Shown here: piece after piece, positions 31,002 through 44,500 of the stretch
How the letters are laid out: each line of letters begins with the position of its first letter
Numbering within the stretch: position 1 is the first letter of the stretch
Assembly (NCBI GenBank): GCA_965644295.1
Contig: CBFFRP010000298.1
Coordinates: forward strand, 1 to 64,000
From: Paraphysomonas bandaiensis
Taxonomy: Eukaryota > Chrysophyceae
Reading direction: 5' to 3'
DNA length: 64,000 nt
Translations under genes and position numbers: made by a program
The notes under the pieces: generated by a model
What the model was told of the DNA's origin: nothing
Databases searched by the model: none
The model's input: only the letters and a program-made list of their open reading frames with translations

Positions 31002-32552
31002 ATGGAACAGATTGATAACCTTGAAACTCTATCCTACAGAGAGCTACAGGTGATCTATAGCGCTTGCTTGGAATTCTATTGCTAATAGCTGACATACGCA
31101 GAAAGTGGCTAAGGAGTATGGCGTACCAGCCAATGCCAAGAAAGACACGCTTCTGTCAAGTCTTCAAGATCTTCTCAAAGAGAAAGCAACATCAGAATGT
31201 GCTACTACTGCTGCTGCTGATGTCACAGAGGAGGTAGACTGTCCTGAAAATGAGTCCACAGAAGAGATCGATGAGACCGACATGTCTGAGTCGGTTGTGG
31301 AGGCACCTGCAATGGACCAACCGGAGGATGATAGTGCTTTAGAAAATACTTCAACTAAAGAGTGTTCTTCTGGAAATGATATTGCACTGGATACTCTTAC
31401 CTACAGGGAACTGCAGGTAATGTTGGTGGGTCATGTTCTTTACCGTCATAATATTGACACAGAAACTCGCAAAGGAGTATGGAATTTCTGCCAAAGTTAA
31501 AAAAGATGCCTTGCTGAAATCTCTTGAGAGTGTAATAACAGTAGAAAACAAACCTGTGGAAAGACAAGAGTTTGCGTCTCCTACTGAAGGTGATGTTGTT
31601 GTCGAATCTACAACCGAGACATTCGAGGTCACTGAAGCTGAAGCAGAAATTCAAGCGGTTCCCTTGAAAGAGACTGAAATAGAAGTTGAGGAGTGTGTCA
31701 ACGATGGTATCGAAGCGACCGAGACGGATGTTGATGCTGAGGAGGAAGTTAATGAAGTAGGAAATGATCACCAAGTGGAATGTAGACAAGAATTTGTGAA
31801 TTCGACCACTGAAGCAATCCAAGCCTCTGAAGTTGAAGCCGCAATTCAAGCAATTTCCTTGGAAGAGACTGAAATTGCAGTTGAGGATAGCATCGAAGAT
31901 GGTATCGAAGCGACCGAATCAGATGTCGATGCTGAAGAGGAAGCTAACGAAGTAGAAGATGATCTCCAAGAGAGAGTTGGTGGGAAGTTATTAGGAGTCG
32001 CCACACCATGTGGAGTCAAGAAGCTCTTTAATTCCCCAGCAGTGTCTCAAAGTGGCAACAAATTGTATGAAAAATACAATCCTCATTGGAGGTATAATCT
32101 TTTCTGAAGCGAGTTTATATCTAAAAAACTATAAATGTAGGTATGAGGATTACGAAAACGCCAACCCGCAGTTGTTTACTCCTGCCAAGGCTCCTGAAGA
32201 CGACCAGGAATGGTTTTTAGAATCTGATAGCACACCTAGGAATCCGGGTGAAAAGCTACGTGGGTACCCTACCCCTGTTGGCAAGTCAATATACTTCACC
32301 ACACCAAATAAAACGGCAGAGAAAAAATACGAGAAGTACAACCCACACTGGAGGTATATAAACGTGTTCCAGTGTTGATATTGAGCATGATACTATGTAT
32401 CCGTACGTAGTAATACTTGTTGTAGGTATGAAGACTATGATTCTCCATGTAAAGTGACATCTCCCCCCCATATTTCCGCGGCAACCGCCGGAACTGTCAG
32501 TCCTCCTGCACAGAGAGAAAGAAAGTACAGTTTTGTACATGTGCACCCCTAA
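31002..32552 (+). CDS. Repeat protein with two SAP-like modules and duplicated YEKYNPHWR motifs
   Basis: Exons 31002-31049, 31102-31416, 31463-32091, 32141-32353 and 32426-32552 give 443 residues with agreeing phases. LETLSYRELQKVAKEYGVPA (about 7-26) recurs as LDTLTYRELQKLAKEYGISA (about 112-131). Each is split by an intron after the same ELQ and followed by KKDxLLxSL, a SAP-like helix-turn-helix. The centre is a long Glu/Asp-rich tandem (ETEIEVEECVNDGIEATETD repeated about 60 residues later). The C-terminal third has two YEKYNPHWRYEDY motifs, again both split by an intron at WR/YEDY. SAP modules bind DNA; the N-terminal layout recalls NuSAP, but that is only a resemblance. Nuclear or chromatin role inferred. 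Confidence 0.8.
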
Positions 32553-32938
32553 GAAGTGGTTCTCAATCGAATGGCTACTAACCCAAAATGCGTATGTACA
32601 TACTATAGATTACAGCTCTCAAAACGAGAATTGTGACGTATGTAAGTACTTATAAATTTATAACATAATAAGCTGTTAAATCAAATTTGGGGTACTAAAA
32701 TATTTTTTTGTGTGAGATCACAGTAATAGTATTATATTTTCTCTTGCCAGCTATATTTTCGCGTCGCAAATTTATGTTGCTGAGAAGCCGAATATAAATT
32801 AGCACATTGCGGAACTAGGGAATAATATGTTGTACTGTTCTAATATTGATAGTTCGACTGGTTAGAATAAGTATTCATTAGGATATTGTTATAAGGAAGC
32901 TAGCAGGTAATACAATATATTACATAAAAAGTAACTTC

Positions 32939-33044
32939 TACCAGGGCTGCGTAACAATGAAAAATTTTCAATTAATTGTCAGTAATGATTGATCCGCAGC
33001 CTTGGCTATGCGGAAAGGTTGTCTTTTGTGCCCTAGCCCTGGTA
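32939..33044. mobile_element. 106-bp MITE with TACCAGGGCT ends
   Basis: Perfect 10-bp inverted ends (TACCAGGGCT...AGCCCTGGTA) enclose an AT-rich core with an internal inverted CCGCAGCC/CTATGCGG region. The CAGGG ends are of hAT type. A related end occurs at about 28639. No clear 8-bp target duplication was found. Confidence 0.6.
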
Positions 33045-33381
33045 GCTGGTACACGTATATAGTATACAGTATACAGCATATAGCGTTATCTGTATTTCAA
33101 TTTACAATAAGTAACTTGCTAAGCGAGGTTTATAGGTATATTAAAGAAGCAAACTCATAAAATTTCAAGAATTTGTTCTATATAATTCGAATTCTTAGAG
33201 CATAGAACTGTTTCTCTAGACTTATAGCTTTACATTTGCCACTGATAATGCGCTATGCGCAAGTAGCTGTACAGTTGAGTGAGCATTGCCTAGAGTTTAT
33301 TCGGGAGAGTATATAGAGTATAGAGAAAATATTACATCTTAAAACACTATATTCTTTATATTTTATAGCATATTTCAAATA

Positions 33382-33491
33382 TCATTAATGGGAACCGCAA
33401 TTATAATGGTCATGAAGCAATAAAAAACGTCCCCGCAATTATAATGGCATTATCATTGATGGTCATTTTCACTAATAGTTACCAGGTCCTG
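33382..33491. mobile_element. hAT-family fragment with right end
   Basis: GCAATTATAATGG signatures and the end GTTACCAGGTCCTG (about 33478-33491) match the family at 8587-8601 and 16652-16780. Confidence 0.6.
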
Positions 33492-33750
33492 CGCTTTCGT
33501 GTGCTGCAGTTAAAAATCAATAATTCATCTAGCCGTGAAGTGTGTACAAGCGCACAATATTTGTAATGAACAGTGGTACACTGCAGACATAGAACTGTCT
33601 CCATATGTGACAGAACAAGGTTATGCTATAGTCTGATGAGTTTCACTTTATATGTTGCAAAGTCCTAAGATGCATAGTCACAAAATCACTTTATACTCCT
33701 AGCTGTTTACATAAAAATATGTACATCGTTTACTCCATTACACGGTACAG

Positions 33751-36217
33751 TTACCCAAACGAACCCTCCACTGCAGTAGCCGACACCACTAGTGTATCAC
33801 CTCTCAGTGGCATCAACTGTACAGCCACAGGAATTTCACTTTCAGTCTGTGGAGCACATACTCCTTCTGATTCACAATATATACTTGCCTCGACCTCGGG
33901 AGGAGACTCACTAGAAACGGCATGAACAACTGAGGACTTTCGTCGCTGCAATGAGTGCGGAATCATCGATCGGAGATATTGGCGATGTCTCCAGAAGACG
34001 ATAACAGAACCGATAAAGAGGATAACAACAACGGATATCAGCAAAACCGAAAGGCCGCTACCTGTGGGGCTTGATGTCTTTCCGTTTCCGATGGGGAGGG
34101 TTGGTCGCAAAGACGGTCTGTATGATGGAGTTGAGGTCGATGGATAGAAAGTTGGGGGAGATACGCTTGGCTGAACACTTGGTTTAGAAGTAGAAGGATG
34201 AAAAGAAGGTGTGTATGAGGGGACCGCTGATGGAAGCAACGATAGCGTAGGTGTGCCAGTCGGGCTATATGTAAGATGTAGACCATATGTTGAACCTATA
34301 TATCAGCAATCACGGTGAGGCATATTGTGAAGTCGAATACTTACAAACAGATCCTACCTGAATCTATTCCTGAGTCATCATTTCCGGGAGCACCAATAAC
34401 GATGCGGCTCTCATAAACACCAACAGCATTTCCAAATGAGTCTTCTGATCTTCCATCAGCAGCTGTTATCTTAGTTTGTTGCTCGTAATTTCCCGAGGAG
34501 TTGCTGAAAACATACACAGCTCCCGGGTCTAAAAATAATTGTATAGTGATATATTAAAACAGATTAAAAGAAAGCAGTACTAAATTATCAACCCAGGAAA
34601 ATATTCTGTGGTAAGCATGCACACATACATATGCATTGTAATTGATTACTTGTTGAAGAGTCGGAACTAATGGCTCCTATGACCAAAGAACCGCTGTCGT
34701 TGCCAGTAGCTAGACTGAATCCAAATTGCAGTTTTGTTGAAGCGTCGTCCGGAGTAAGCTTTGCATATTCCGACCACAGCCCCTGATGTGAAGAAAAAAC
34801 GTATACAGCACCTACATAATGAATAGAAAAGTGACAAATACGGTGCCAATAAATTTTATATAATTTATACAGTGATTTTCACCAGTCAGCGGATATAATA
34901 TGCACCTACATACGAATTCACACATTCAAGTACGAAATCTACCTGACTTGGATCCGTTGTCGTCGTCATAAATAGATCCTGCAAAAACGGTTGTGCCAGT
35001 TATATGTACAGCGAAACCAAAGAGGTCAGCATCCATCGCATCAGCTGGCGTGAGTTTGCTTGTTTGTGTCCAGAATGAGTTGAAGTTATACAAGTACACG
35101 CTTCCTACAGTATTTATACACGTGCTGAGACTGTGCTGTACACGATGTTGAATCTAAATACAAGCAATACACCCCGTAGAGTGATGCAAATATAACACAT
35201 AGTACGATATGTACGAAAAGGCTAGCTAAGTTATACACACCTGCAGAGACGTCATCCCCATAAGCACCCACTACTATCGATCTTCCCATAATATCCAGAG
35301 AGAATCCGAACTTATCGTTCGTACTTCCATCTGAGGGTAATAACTTCACGCTTTGAGTCCACTGATTGGCCGAACGATAGAACACATATGCAGATCCTAC
35401 ATCGCCGTCACATTAACAGCGTACAATAATTGTCGCTGTGGGAAATTTCTATACATTCTACCTGAATTGCTTCCGCGATCATCGTCTCCATTTGCGCCGA
35501 CAACAAGAGTGTTCATCTCCAACGACAGTGATATGCCAAAAGCATCTCGTTCAGTAGCATCACTGGCTAGTAATTTTCCTTCCTGGCTCCATTGAGATCC
35601 CCCACCTGCTATCGTATAGACATATACGGAGCCTACATCTGAGATACCTATGCGCATATGCCAGTGTAAGTATAACACAGAACAGACTGATAAGCAATCA
35701 TACTGCTGCTATAATACAGATTCATGTATAGACGAAGTTACATTCACACCGAGTGGTGAGAAAGTTCGTACCATTGGCGTCGTCATCGACAGCGGAAATA
35801 GCAGCAGTGTTGTCATGCAGCGCAGTGGAAAACCCAAACAAGTCATCACGCGATGCATCTGCCGGTACTATCTTGGCAGCGTATGTCCACAAAGAGCCCT
35901 CCAATGTGTATGCATATGCAGCGCCTATACATAGATACACTTACATGATTGACATGTATAAGGTCACACCACACACAGATGACAGCAGAGACAGTACTGA
36001 CCCACGTACCCGCATTGAACCCATTAGTAAAGTCTCCCGTAGCACCAATAAGGAGGAAGCCGTTGATTATACTGAGAGATCTCCCGAACCTATAGCCATC
36101 ACTACCTGCAGAGGGGATGAGAGGGGACTCCACTGACACCTCAGAGGGGAGGCCAGCCTCTGCGTGTATCGCCACAGGGATGTATAGGGATAAGAGTATG
36201 TACATATACGGGTGCAT
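33751..36217 (-). CDS. FG-GAP beta-propeller surface protein with Pro-Ser stalk and one membrane segment
   Basis: Eight exons: 36217-36010, 35924-35772, 35638-35462, 35396-35241, 35104-34943, 34811-34650, 34528-34358, 34295-33751; 577 residues. Every intron is phase 1. MHPYMYILLSLYIPVAIHAEA is a signal peptide. Seven FG-GAP blades follow, about one per exon (FGRSLSI, FGFSTAL, FGISLSL, FGFSLDI, FGFAVHI, FGFSLAT, FGNAVGV), most with a Ca-binding-like loop such as DDDANG, GDDDRGSNSG or YDDDNGSKSG. Residues 415-465 are Pro-Ser repeats (PSYTPSFHPSTSKPS), 477-498 a membrane helix (VLLISVVVILFIGSVIVF), then a 77-residue cytosolic tail. The architecture is that of an integrin-alpha-like propeller adhesin; ligand unknown. 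Confidence 0.88.
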
Positions 36218-37219
36218 CCAACACTGTACAGACGGACAGACACACTATCGCATAGATGCACGCATATCTCTCTGTATGTATACGCAATCCAACGACACAA
36301 CACTGAGACTCGAGCTATCAGCACACAGCAGATGGGGTGTTCAGGGGGTGATATAAGCCACCCGGGGAATACGCTTGTAGAGGAGAGGAAGAGCCTCAGT
36401 GTGAGTGGCTCTCTACTTCTCCCAGCAGCCTGACTGTGTGCGTGTTCTTCCAGCAGACTCACTCCACGCACAGAACAACAACAACAACAAACTCGCTAGG
36501 AATACATACATATACAGTACAGTCAATGTACGTATATACCACTATCTACACAGCAACCGAGCCACTGTCAAAAATATACAGGTACACAGATACACAGGTA
36601 TACTATACAGTGTACAGTAGTTGTACAGTCTCGACATAGGAGGTTTTGAACGACAACATCGTATGCATCTTATTTTGCGGAAATAAATTGAAGCAAATAT
36701 ACTCCACATTACTTCAATACAACTACGGCTAGTATACAGATAATTGTTATCTCAATATTAGAGGCATTTTTGAACAAAAATATACAAAGGATGCGATACG
36801 ATCATGAGGATAAGCGGCAATATTGAGGCATGATACACAGTACATACCTGCCTCACGCTGAACCTCAGCTCGTACAACTGACTCGAATGCTGTGTGTATG
36901 ATATGAGGCCCACAATCATGATAAACAAGACGTGACCCAAACCCTGATCAAATCACCTTCCCATGAACTCTTGTAGTGTACTGAAGTGGAATGCTGAGCA
37001 TGATGCTGTATGTGTGTGTTACTGTAGAGTTGTACAGCATGTTACTCACTCTTCTATTAATTAATCCCTTCGTGGTTTGCGTCTGAATTGAGGAGCATCA
37101 CCCGCTGGTGAGCTTAACAGTGAAGCATCCCACTGGCGTGTGCTTTAAATCATTTTATAACGTTTGTAGATCAGTTTTCTTTTGCTTGAGCATACGTTGT
37201 TCTTAGGAACAACTTCACT
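36218..37219. other. Spacer with a possible lone exon
   Basis: Mostly AC/TA-rich sequence. On the minus strand 36950-36856 reads GHVLFIMIVGLISYTQHSSQ then LYELRFSVRQ and a GTATGT donor, like an exon with a membrane segment. No partner exon was found, so no gene is called. Confidence 0.4.
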
Positions 37220-37552
37220 CTACAGTAATATTCTTGAATTTGGTGTCGGGTAAGTATCCTGGGACTGGCGTTGTGTCTGTGTTGTGGTCTCTGAGTCCCC
37301 TATTTCGAAGCATGCGGAGCCCTCCGTTATATAGAGGGGGAGCAGGATAGAGGTGATGGATTTTTCGAGGGCGGGGAACTGATGTTCGAGCAGTGAGAAA
37401 GATATGTGGCGTCCACATGAGTCGGCCAATTGTGTAGCAGTAATGTGACTGGTCTGGTAGCGCTCAACCTGAGGGGTGTTTGAATTCCATTGTGCATGCG
37501 GCAGCCGTTGTGTGGTCATGCCCAGTTTTCTTTTGGCTCGATTTCTTCCCAT
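37220..37552 (-). CDS. Hypothetical protein (110 aa)
   Basis: Single frame starting MGRNRAKRKLGMTTQRL, GC-richer than its AT-rich surroundings, which favours real coding. Basic N-terminus, a central amphipathic part (SFSLLEHQFPALEKSITSIL) and a Gln/Thr-rich tail. No family recognised. The basic MGRNRAKRKL start is reminiscent of nucleolar or RNA-binding proteins but is too short to decide. Confidence 0.45.
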   Translation of the reverse strand: MGRNRAKRKLGMTTQRLPHAQWNSNTPQVERYQTSHITATQLADSCGRHISFSLLEHQFPALEKSITSILLPLYITEGSACFEIGDSETTTQTQRQSQDTYPTPNSRILL

Positions 37553-38515
37553 TACGTAGGATTTGTCCCAGACTACATATGACTGTCAATAACATAATTA
37601 AGATAGAAGATAGTCTCGTTGAACCGAATATTGAAGTTGAATGCCTATATTTGTCCAGCTCTACTCTATTAGCGTTCTGTTGAAATCAATTCAAGTCAAA
37701 AAAACACTTTTGAGACAAAATGGGGATAAGTTTACAAATTATAACAACTACCAAACAATACTATCAGATCTCATATTGCATACACTACTGTCTCTAAGTA
37801 CTGTATTATTATTCTAATTGCTTACAAATAAGCAAACGTCAACAATAACGTCATCATATTAATTGTCATTGGTATGTAGCATATACCCCGTGAATGTAAA
37901 AGAAATTATCAAAGAGATGAGCCTTTTACTCCCCCATTTTTTTCTATCGTCATTCACAGTATCTATAACACCTCTATTACCAGCTGTCAGCCTATACTAG
38001 GCCTCTCAGATCGTAGATCGTCAACATCTTATGCGTCAATTTATATCAGTTCATAACTCATACCATACGTTCATTTAATACAGTTTTCTTCATGTAACGG
38101 CTCTGATTTGAATACCTTAAAATACAGGTTTTCAATACTCACAAACAAGCGAAACTCAACAGAGGGCTTCTCGATTCAGACAAGACCCTTTTACCATATT
38201 TTTTAGATGTTGTTTTGATTGTGCCTGATGCATTACTTTTAGTTATCCAGTGTATATAAAATTGCAATATACAAAGCTATATCTTATATGCTGTTGTTAC
38301 ATACCCGTAATGCATAAGACAATATAAATTTTCTTATTTATAGCGACGATGGATAAACACTCGTCAGTGAAAAAGTAATATATATAGTGTCTAACAACTA
38401 AACTGACAAACGATTACCCGTCCAGTAAATACATATAAATACACACAGGAAGCGTTGGTGGTATGCAAAAAACATTACAACTACGAAATATTAAAGCGAA
38501 GAGCATTTCGCTGTA
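37553..38515. other. Intergenic spacer
   Basis: AT-rich; no gene, tRNA or repeat recognised. Confidence 0.5.
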
Positions 38516-41500
38516 TTATTTCTGTGCAGTATATTGCATAGGATCATTGTATTCTAATGAAGCTGACTTACCCTTGCAGCGAACTTGGTAAAAATCAACC
38601 AAGATCTGAAGAGCCACATATACCGGTCCCCAATGCATCTGACACAAAAGTTACAAAGTATGCGTATGACATGTCAACTTCACCTCCTCTATTTCGAAGT
38701 CAAGTGTTCTGTCTTTCATTATAATAGAAATGACGAGGGATGGGTTTCGGTGCTCATCAACATACTTCTTGGATACGGAGCGCTTCATAACGTCTGTGGT
38801 CATATCATCACGCACCTACCATATTTTATTAAACACAACATATAACGAAAACTGCATCCACCTCCAAAACATCCTTTAGCGCAACTTCTCGGGTTGAATC
38901 CAATTTAGAAAATACACTGAAACTACTTCGTCTTCGCGATGTACTCTTGCGATTACTTTGATCTAACATGTGCTGGAGATTGTGTGACTCCAGCATTGCA
39001 GCTTCAGAAGCTGATGCCACTGAGCTCGATAACGATACACGTGTGTTGTGGGTGTGTTCTTTGTCGCTATCAATACGACCAACTTCTCTCCAGTAGAGTA
39101 TCGCGAGTGAATCATCGCAGTACAGAGCTCGACGTTTGGGCTTTCCAGATCGTCCATGCTTCAGTACTAATATTCCGTTCCTTAGTCTATTCCACATATC
39201 TATAATACACTGTTTCTGATTATAAGTCAGTAGTTCCGCTCCCATAGGGCCCAACTGAGTAAGACATGGTGGTACTTCAACCTCCTCAACAGAACCGAAA
39301 TCAAATGATCCGTCTGACATCAGCGACCTGTGGTGGCTAATACGACGAGAGCGTGGGCTGCTATCGTCGTAATTATTATCCGAATCAACAGCAGGTGTGG
39401 TAATTGGCGATGACCCTTTAACAGATGACACTGTCGACTCTGTAGAGAAGCCGTAAAACTACATATCAATACACAATTACAGTACCTTCACGGATCGGTA
39501 AAAGTAACTCAACTCCGTGCTTCGGTGATGTTTGTGGTCTCGTTCCTCCATCAGGAGACGTTTTAGCTGAATCCAAACTGCTCATACTTTTTCTTCGATC
39601 TTCTGTTGCAGGTTTCTTTACATTCTTAGCAGCGTTTGTCTCAGGCCATAAATCAATGTCATCGGTAGATTCTTTTCGCGGAAAGGAATCGCACTGTTCC
39701 AGAAATCCTTCATCTAATGGTTTCGCGGGTGAGTATTCTCGGTCATCACAGTCGCTTATAATTTCAACACCCAATGAATCCTGACAACAAGCACAAAACT
39801 TTACACAAGATACTGACTAAAAAATGTATTACACATAAATCATTAGATGTCGACCAAAACATGTACTGCACAATAGCACTCATGCCCCAAGAAAAACGGT
39901 TTTACCTTATGCTGCAATCCTACCACATCCTCTGTCCCTGGCTTTCTTCGCTTTAGCACATCAGAGAGAGTCGAATTAAATGATGGTTTAGGAGATAAGA
40001 CAGTCTTTCCTTTTCCACCTTTGTGCTCAACATTAGCAGGGATGAGACCACCCAGAAGACCACTTTTCACACTGCTTGCTGGTGAGTCAACCATAGGTGA
40101 CCCAACAATACTCTCAAATGATTCTTGAGCTTTTAGGTTCCCATTGTCGAATTGCTTCGGATTTCCGATACTTTTATCCGATCTCATTGTCATGACAGGA
40201 ACCATAGTTGTTCCCAACGTACCATCGGGTCGAACACCTTTCATGGGAACCAAAGATGCATTTGAAACTGCATTTTGAAGCGAATTCACACCAACCCTAG
40301 GAGCAGACCTGCTGTGCTTCATACTGTGATAAACTGGAGCAGGAGGAACAGGATCAAATAGCTTAATCACACCCGTCGATGCATGTCTCTTTACATAGTC
40401 TACTGGCGGTATTGAAGGAGATTCTTCAGGTGGTTGAACAATCTTAGTGTCTGGTTCGGGTGGTAACTCGTCAACATCATCAGTTTCGACAACTTCAGTC
40501 TTATCGTCGGTGAGATCTGCGCTCTGTAATTTATTAAAAGATTTTTGTATCCAATTGCGCAATACGCCCCTTGCACGAGTGACTTTCGTTTTCTCAATTG
40601 TAGCTTCGCGTTTCCGTTCAAGCAGTGACGTCACAATGACCTCCATATTGCTCCTCACAATCAAACCACGCACGTATTTCTGTATAACAACGGCTGCCCA
40701 ATTCCGAATATACCTTACTCGGATTTCTTGAAATCGAACCTTCTTTTTAATTTTACGATATGCGACGATTGCAGCGACTGTCGAATGTTTCTTTCTGGGC
40801 TTCACACGGCTATTATTGTGTGACGAGAGAATAGTTGCATAGTTGCTAGATTTCCGAGTTTCAGCTGCATTAAAATCACGTCTACAAGTCGAAAAAGGAG
40901 ACATTTGCTGTTCCTCCAATTCCTCCACAATGTCCTTCTCATCTCTTCCAGTAACCAGCGATGCCCTGTGAATGTACTGACTTTCAGTTTCTTTGGAATG
41001 CCTTTTGGGTAGGTCTACTCTGATAGAATTGACTTCCAATACTTTACCAGACGGCAACTTTACCCGAGATGGAATCGATGCTAATGACCCTAACTCAGCC
41101 CTACGGACATGAATGAGTTAACATATGCAAAAAAACACGCACATACCGCAATGGACTTCCCGGAGCAAGAACTGAGCTATCACCTCGCACTATATCTAGA
41201 GCGGCGGCTTGTCGTCGGAGACTCTGAACCCGCTGCTCCCACATTTGTATACATATGTTCGTACAAGAGGGAGTATTGGCTGCCCCGTTGCATCGCCCAT
41301 TACACCACAACACTTCCTCGTCAACCACTGATGAAGCCAAGCCAGAAACATTTGACAATACATGAGGTCCCAGTGTTAATCTGCTATTCGATTCACCATG
41401 CTTGAACTGAGGGTCAATGCTGGCACTGATATCCAAACCAGCCGGCATTTCATCGATGCCAACTTTCTTATCAGAATATACATTTTCATACATCTTCTGC

Positions 41501-44500
41501 AGGGCGGACAACTTGTTCACGCTCATGGGATTCGTGCCAGATATCATGATAGCAAATAATAATACGAGAGGGTCTTGAATTTCTCCATCACACTTTCCAC
41601 TGTCGTGAGACATAAGACTCGAGGTGGAGTGGGAATCATCCTCCGCTTTGACCAACACACCATCGTTTTCAGGTGCTGTACCATTGCCATGTGACAATAT
41701 TTCACTAATAGTTTCGTTGGTTTGAGCATGCTTTTCACAGTACGCACAAAACATTTGAGTTTCTTGAAACTTGTTCATGAATTCCGTGGCACTACTTCCC
41801 ATACTTTGACGTGGAAAGTAAGCGGAAGTTTTGTTTACCTGAGGCAACTGTTGGCTAATCGACGATGCATCACTCATACTACCAATGCTACCATCTGACA
41901 GTGTCCTTCCAAACTCCTTTTCCTTCGGAGCATTAATAAGGTCACTTCGTTGTTGCCTCCGCTGCATCTTTGCTTCCCATCGCATCTGAACAGCAGTATT
42001 AACAATCTTTTGCATATGCTCTCGCATCACATCAACAAATGATATGATTGCTCCTGTAAGCAATGGTGAAGAAACTCCGTACTCATCAGCAGAGGATACA
42101 TCTCCTTCACTAAAACCTCGGCGAGAGCTACGGCTATTCGTCGGTAAACCTCTGTTAGGCGCAGAAATATCCGTTCCCATTGATTCCGTGTCATTCTCAG
42201 CAGCTACAATGCTCGCAGCTTCAGATAGTGACGGCTTCCCCCCTTCTTCAGTTTTAGACGTGGAATTAGAAGATCGGCGACGCCCTTTCCGAAGTTTATG
42301 AGATAGCTTTAGTATATTCTCAACAATCGGTTTTAAGGCTTGTTGTAGCTTCGACGCATGAGGTAGACTAAGTGTATGGCTCAATACTACATCACTGGGA
42401 TGCATGTGAATTTTATTTCTCTTTGGGTCAACAACAATCAGTCCACTGCTCATCTCAAGTCCCCGAGGGGTTGACTCCAACCCAAGAAACACTGGAACAG
42501 GAGCTTCTAAAAGGTCATGCATATTCGGGGGTGTTATCACTATAACTGGTCCCACCCATTGAATGGGTCGGAGCAAGTGCAGAAGAGATAGTACACACGC
42601 GGATAGAACTTCTAGGTTACTTGACCGTATTACTATCTTCATTTCAGTCAACGCACAACCCAGTGCCAAGAGAATCAAATCGATTGGCAGACTCTTCAGT
42701 AGCACCGGTAATGCCCACATCAAGGTACCGATACAATTCTCCTCGTCCATATCTGTTGCAACCAAACGCCGAAACGAAAACTCCTTTCGAATCATATTCA
42801 CAGTCAAACTCAGGTCCAACGTCTTTCCTGGACGGGGCACAGTCTCTCTGAGGAGCTTCAAGGCAAAACTCTCAAGTTGCCTGAGCTCAGCGTATATAGG
42901 TTCACCAGGCTCCTGCTTTTGCACTATGCCCGCTGAGTCCGATAACAAACCTTTCATATTCACAAACTCTGTTAGAAGCTGGAAAAAGAATAGAAAAAAG
43001 GGGTTATGAGTGACTAAATTGATACAGTATTGTGTTTTGATGGCAAAAGCTTTGTCATTTACGTTGCAAAAAATGACTCTAGGGATAGTCATGCATACAA
43101 CAAACTGTTGACTATTGGAATTACTGGTTAGCAGAAACGCGAATCGGGCACAAGTCCCAGCAGACCCACTCACGTTGGCGGTAGTGAGGGGGGAGGACAA
43201 CATGGATGGGTTGTAGCCAGAGATAGATGCCCGTGTCGCTGCCGCTGGCGCCGTTGCCCTCTTGCTGCTGCTCCTAATTGATAGGCGCCTGGTTAAGGGG
43301 CTTGGTAAAGCGCTGGTCGGAGGACAGCACGGAGTGACTGCTACTGAAGTCTCAATACCTGACGGAAAGCAAAACCTAGTGATAAGTGTTTCCTCCAATT
43401 CAAGGTGTGGATCATGTGATGTCATAAATATAAGGGCCGGGGCAAGGAATTTTGTCTGCTTCGTGACAGCTGAGGCAGATGACGAAGAAGACACGGGGCC
43501 TCGCAGACCCACACGAGAAGGAGTTCTGCTCAAAGTACCTGGAGAAGGATATGGCTGACTCGTATTGAGGACTGTATCAGCACTTGTAGACACGCCGTCT
43601 GTTCCTACCATTTCTTCAGCAGATGTAATATCCCGGCTAACTTGTTCTAGGAACTCATCAACATCATCCTTATTCGGTCCAACCAAAAAGAGACAATCAA
43701 TCAATCGTCCATGCTGCTGTGTGCCAGATACTTCGGCCGAGGGAGAACCGCTATGCTTATTACTTTTACCTGAAACATCACCTTGATCATAGCGCAGCCC
43801 GAGGGCCCCATCCGTACCACTCCTGCCCAGTGCAGGAGTTATCTTCGGTGGAGGAATGTACTTGGAGAGAAGGCCATGAGAATCAGAAAACGAACGCAAT
43901 CGTGTGTTTCCTGGAAGAGCTGACGGCCCATTTAGAGGTCGTCTCGTATCTACACTTAAAGTGCGCCGTAGAAAAGCAGAAGTTACAGGAGTGATATGAG
44001 TCTCTGCCATATTAACTAAACTCATTGAGGCATATTTCTGCATATCAGGTGGGCCGGATATGTCCTCATTGATGTTATTGTGTCCTTTTTCAGCTCCGCC
44101 TTCCATTGATAGAGATGTCATCACAGGTCCCTCATTTGAACTATTATCTATATCCATATCACTCGTATCAACAGCTAATGAAGGATGAGTATACTCAGGC
44201 ATAATCTCTTTCCAATGACTACGAACTAAAGTATATCCTTTCCCGTCAAATATATGAGGGCTCTCATACAATGCACGCAACACTGTATTTCTTTCTAATG
44301 TCCATTTTAGTTCATTTTCTCTTTTTGTTTTCAGTTTTTTTATCCATTTATTGCGAAACTCAAAACTTTTACACTGTTCCGTTTCATACTCTTTTATTTC
44401 CTCATGTTTCCACATGTTGCGCTTGTCACGCAATCTCTGTGAGGCTTTCACACGAGAAAGTGTGAGATATAAATCATCTTCCCCATCAGTAGCAGCAGGA

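Larger units (their letters stand above)
32553..33750. other. Intergenic region with miniature hAT elements
   Basis: 1.2 kb without a gene between a plus-strand and a minus-strand gene end. It contains the 106-bp element at 32939-33044 and the hAT-signature fragment at 33382-33491, described separately. Confidence 0.6.

Noticed and set aside
36117-36639. Several 67-79-codon plus-strand frames
   Set aside because: They lie in CA/TA-rich promoter DNA of the FG-GAP gene and have no coding features.
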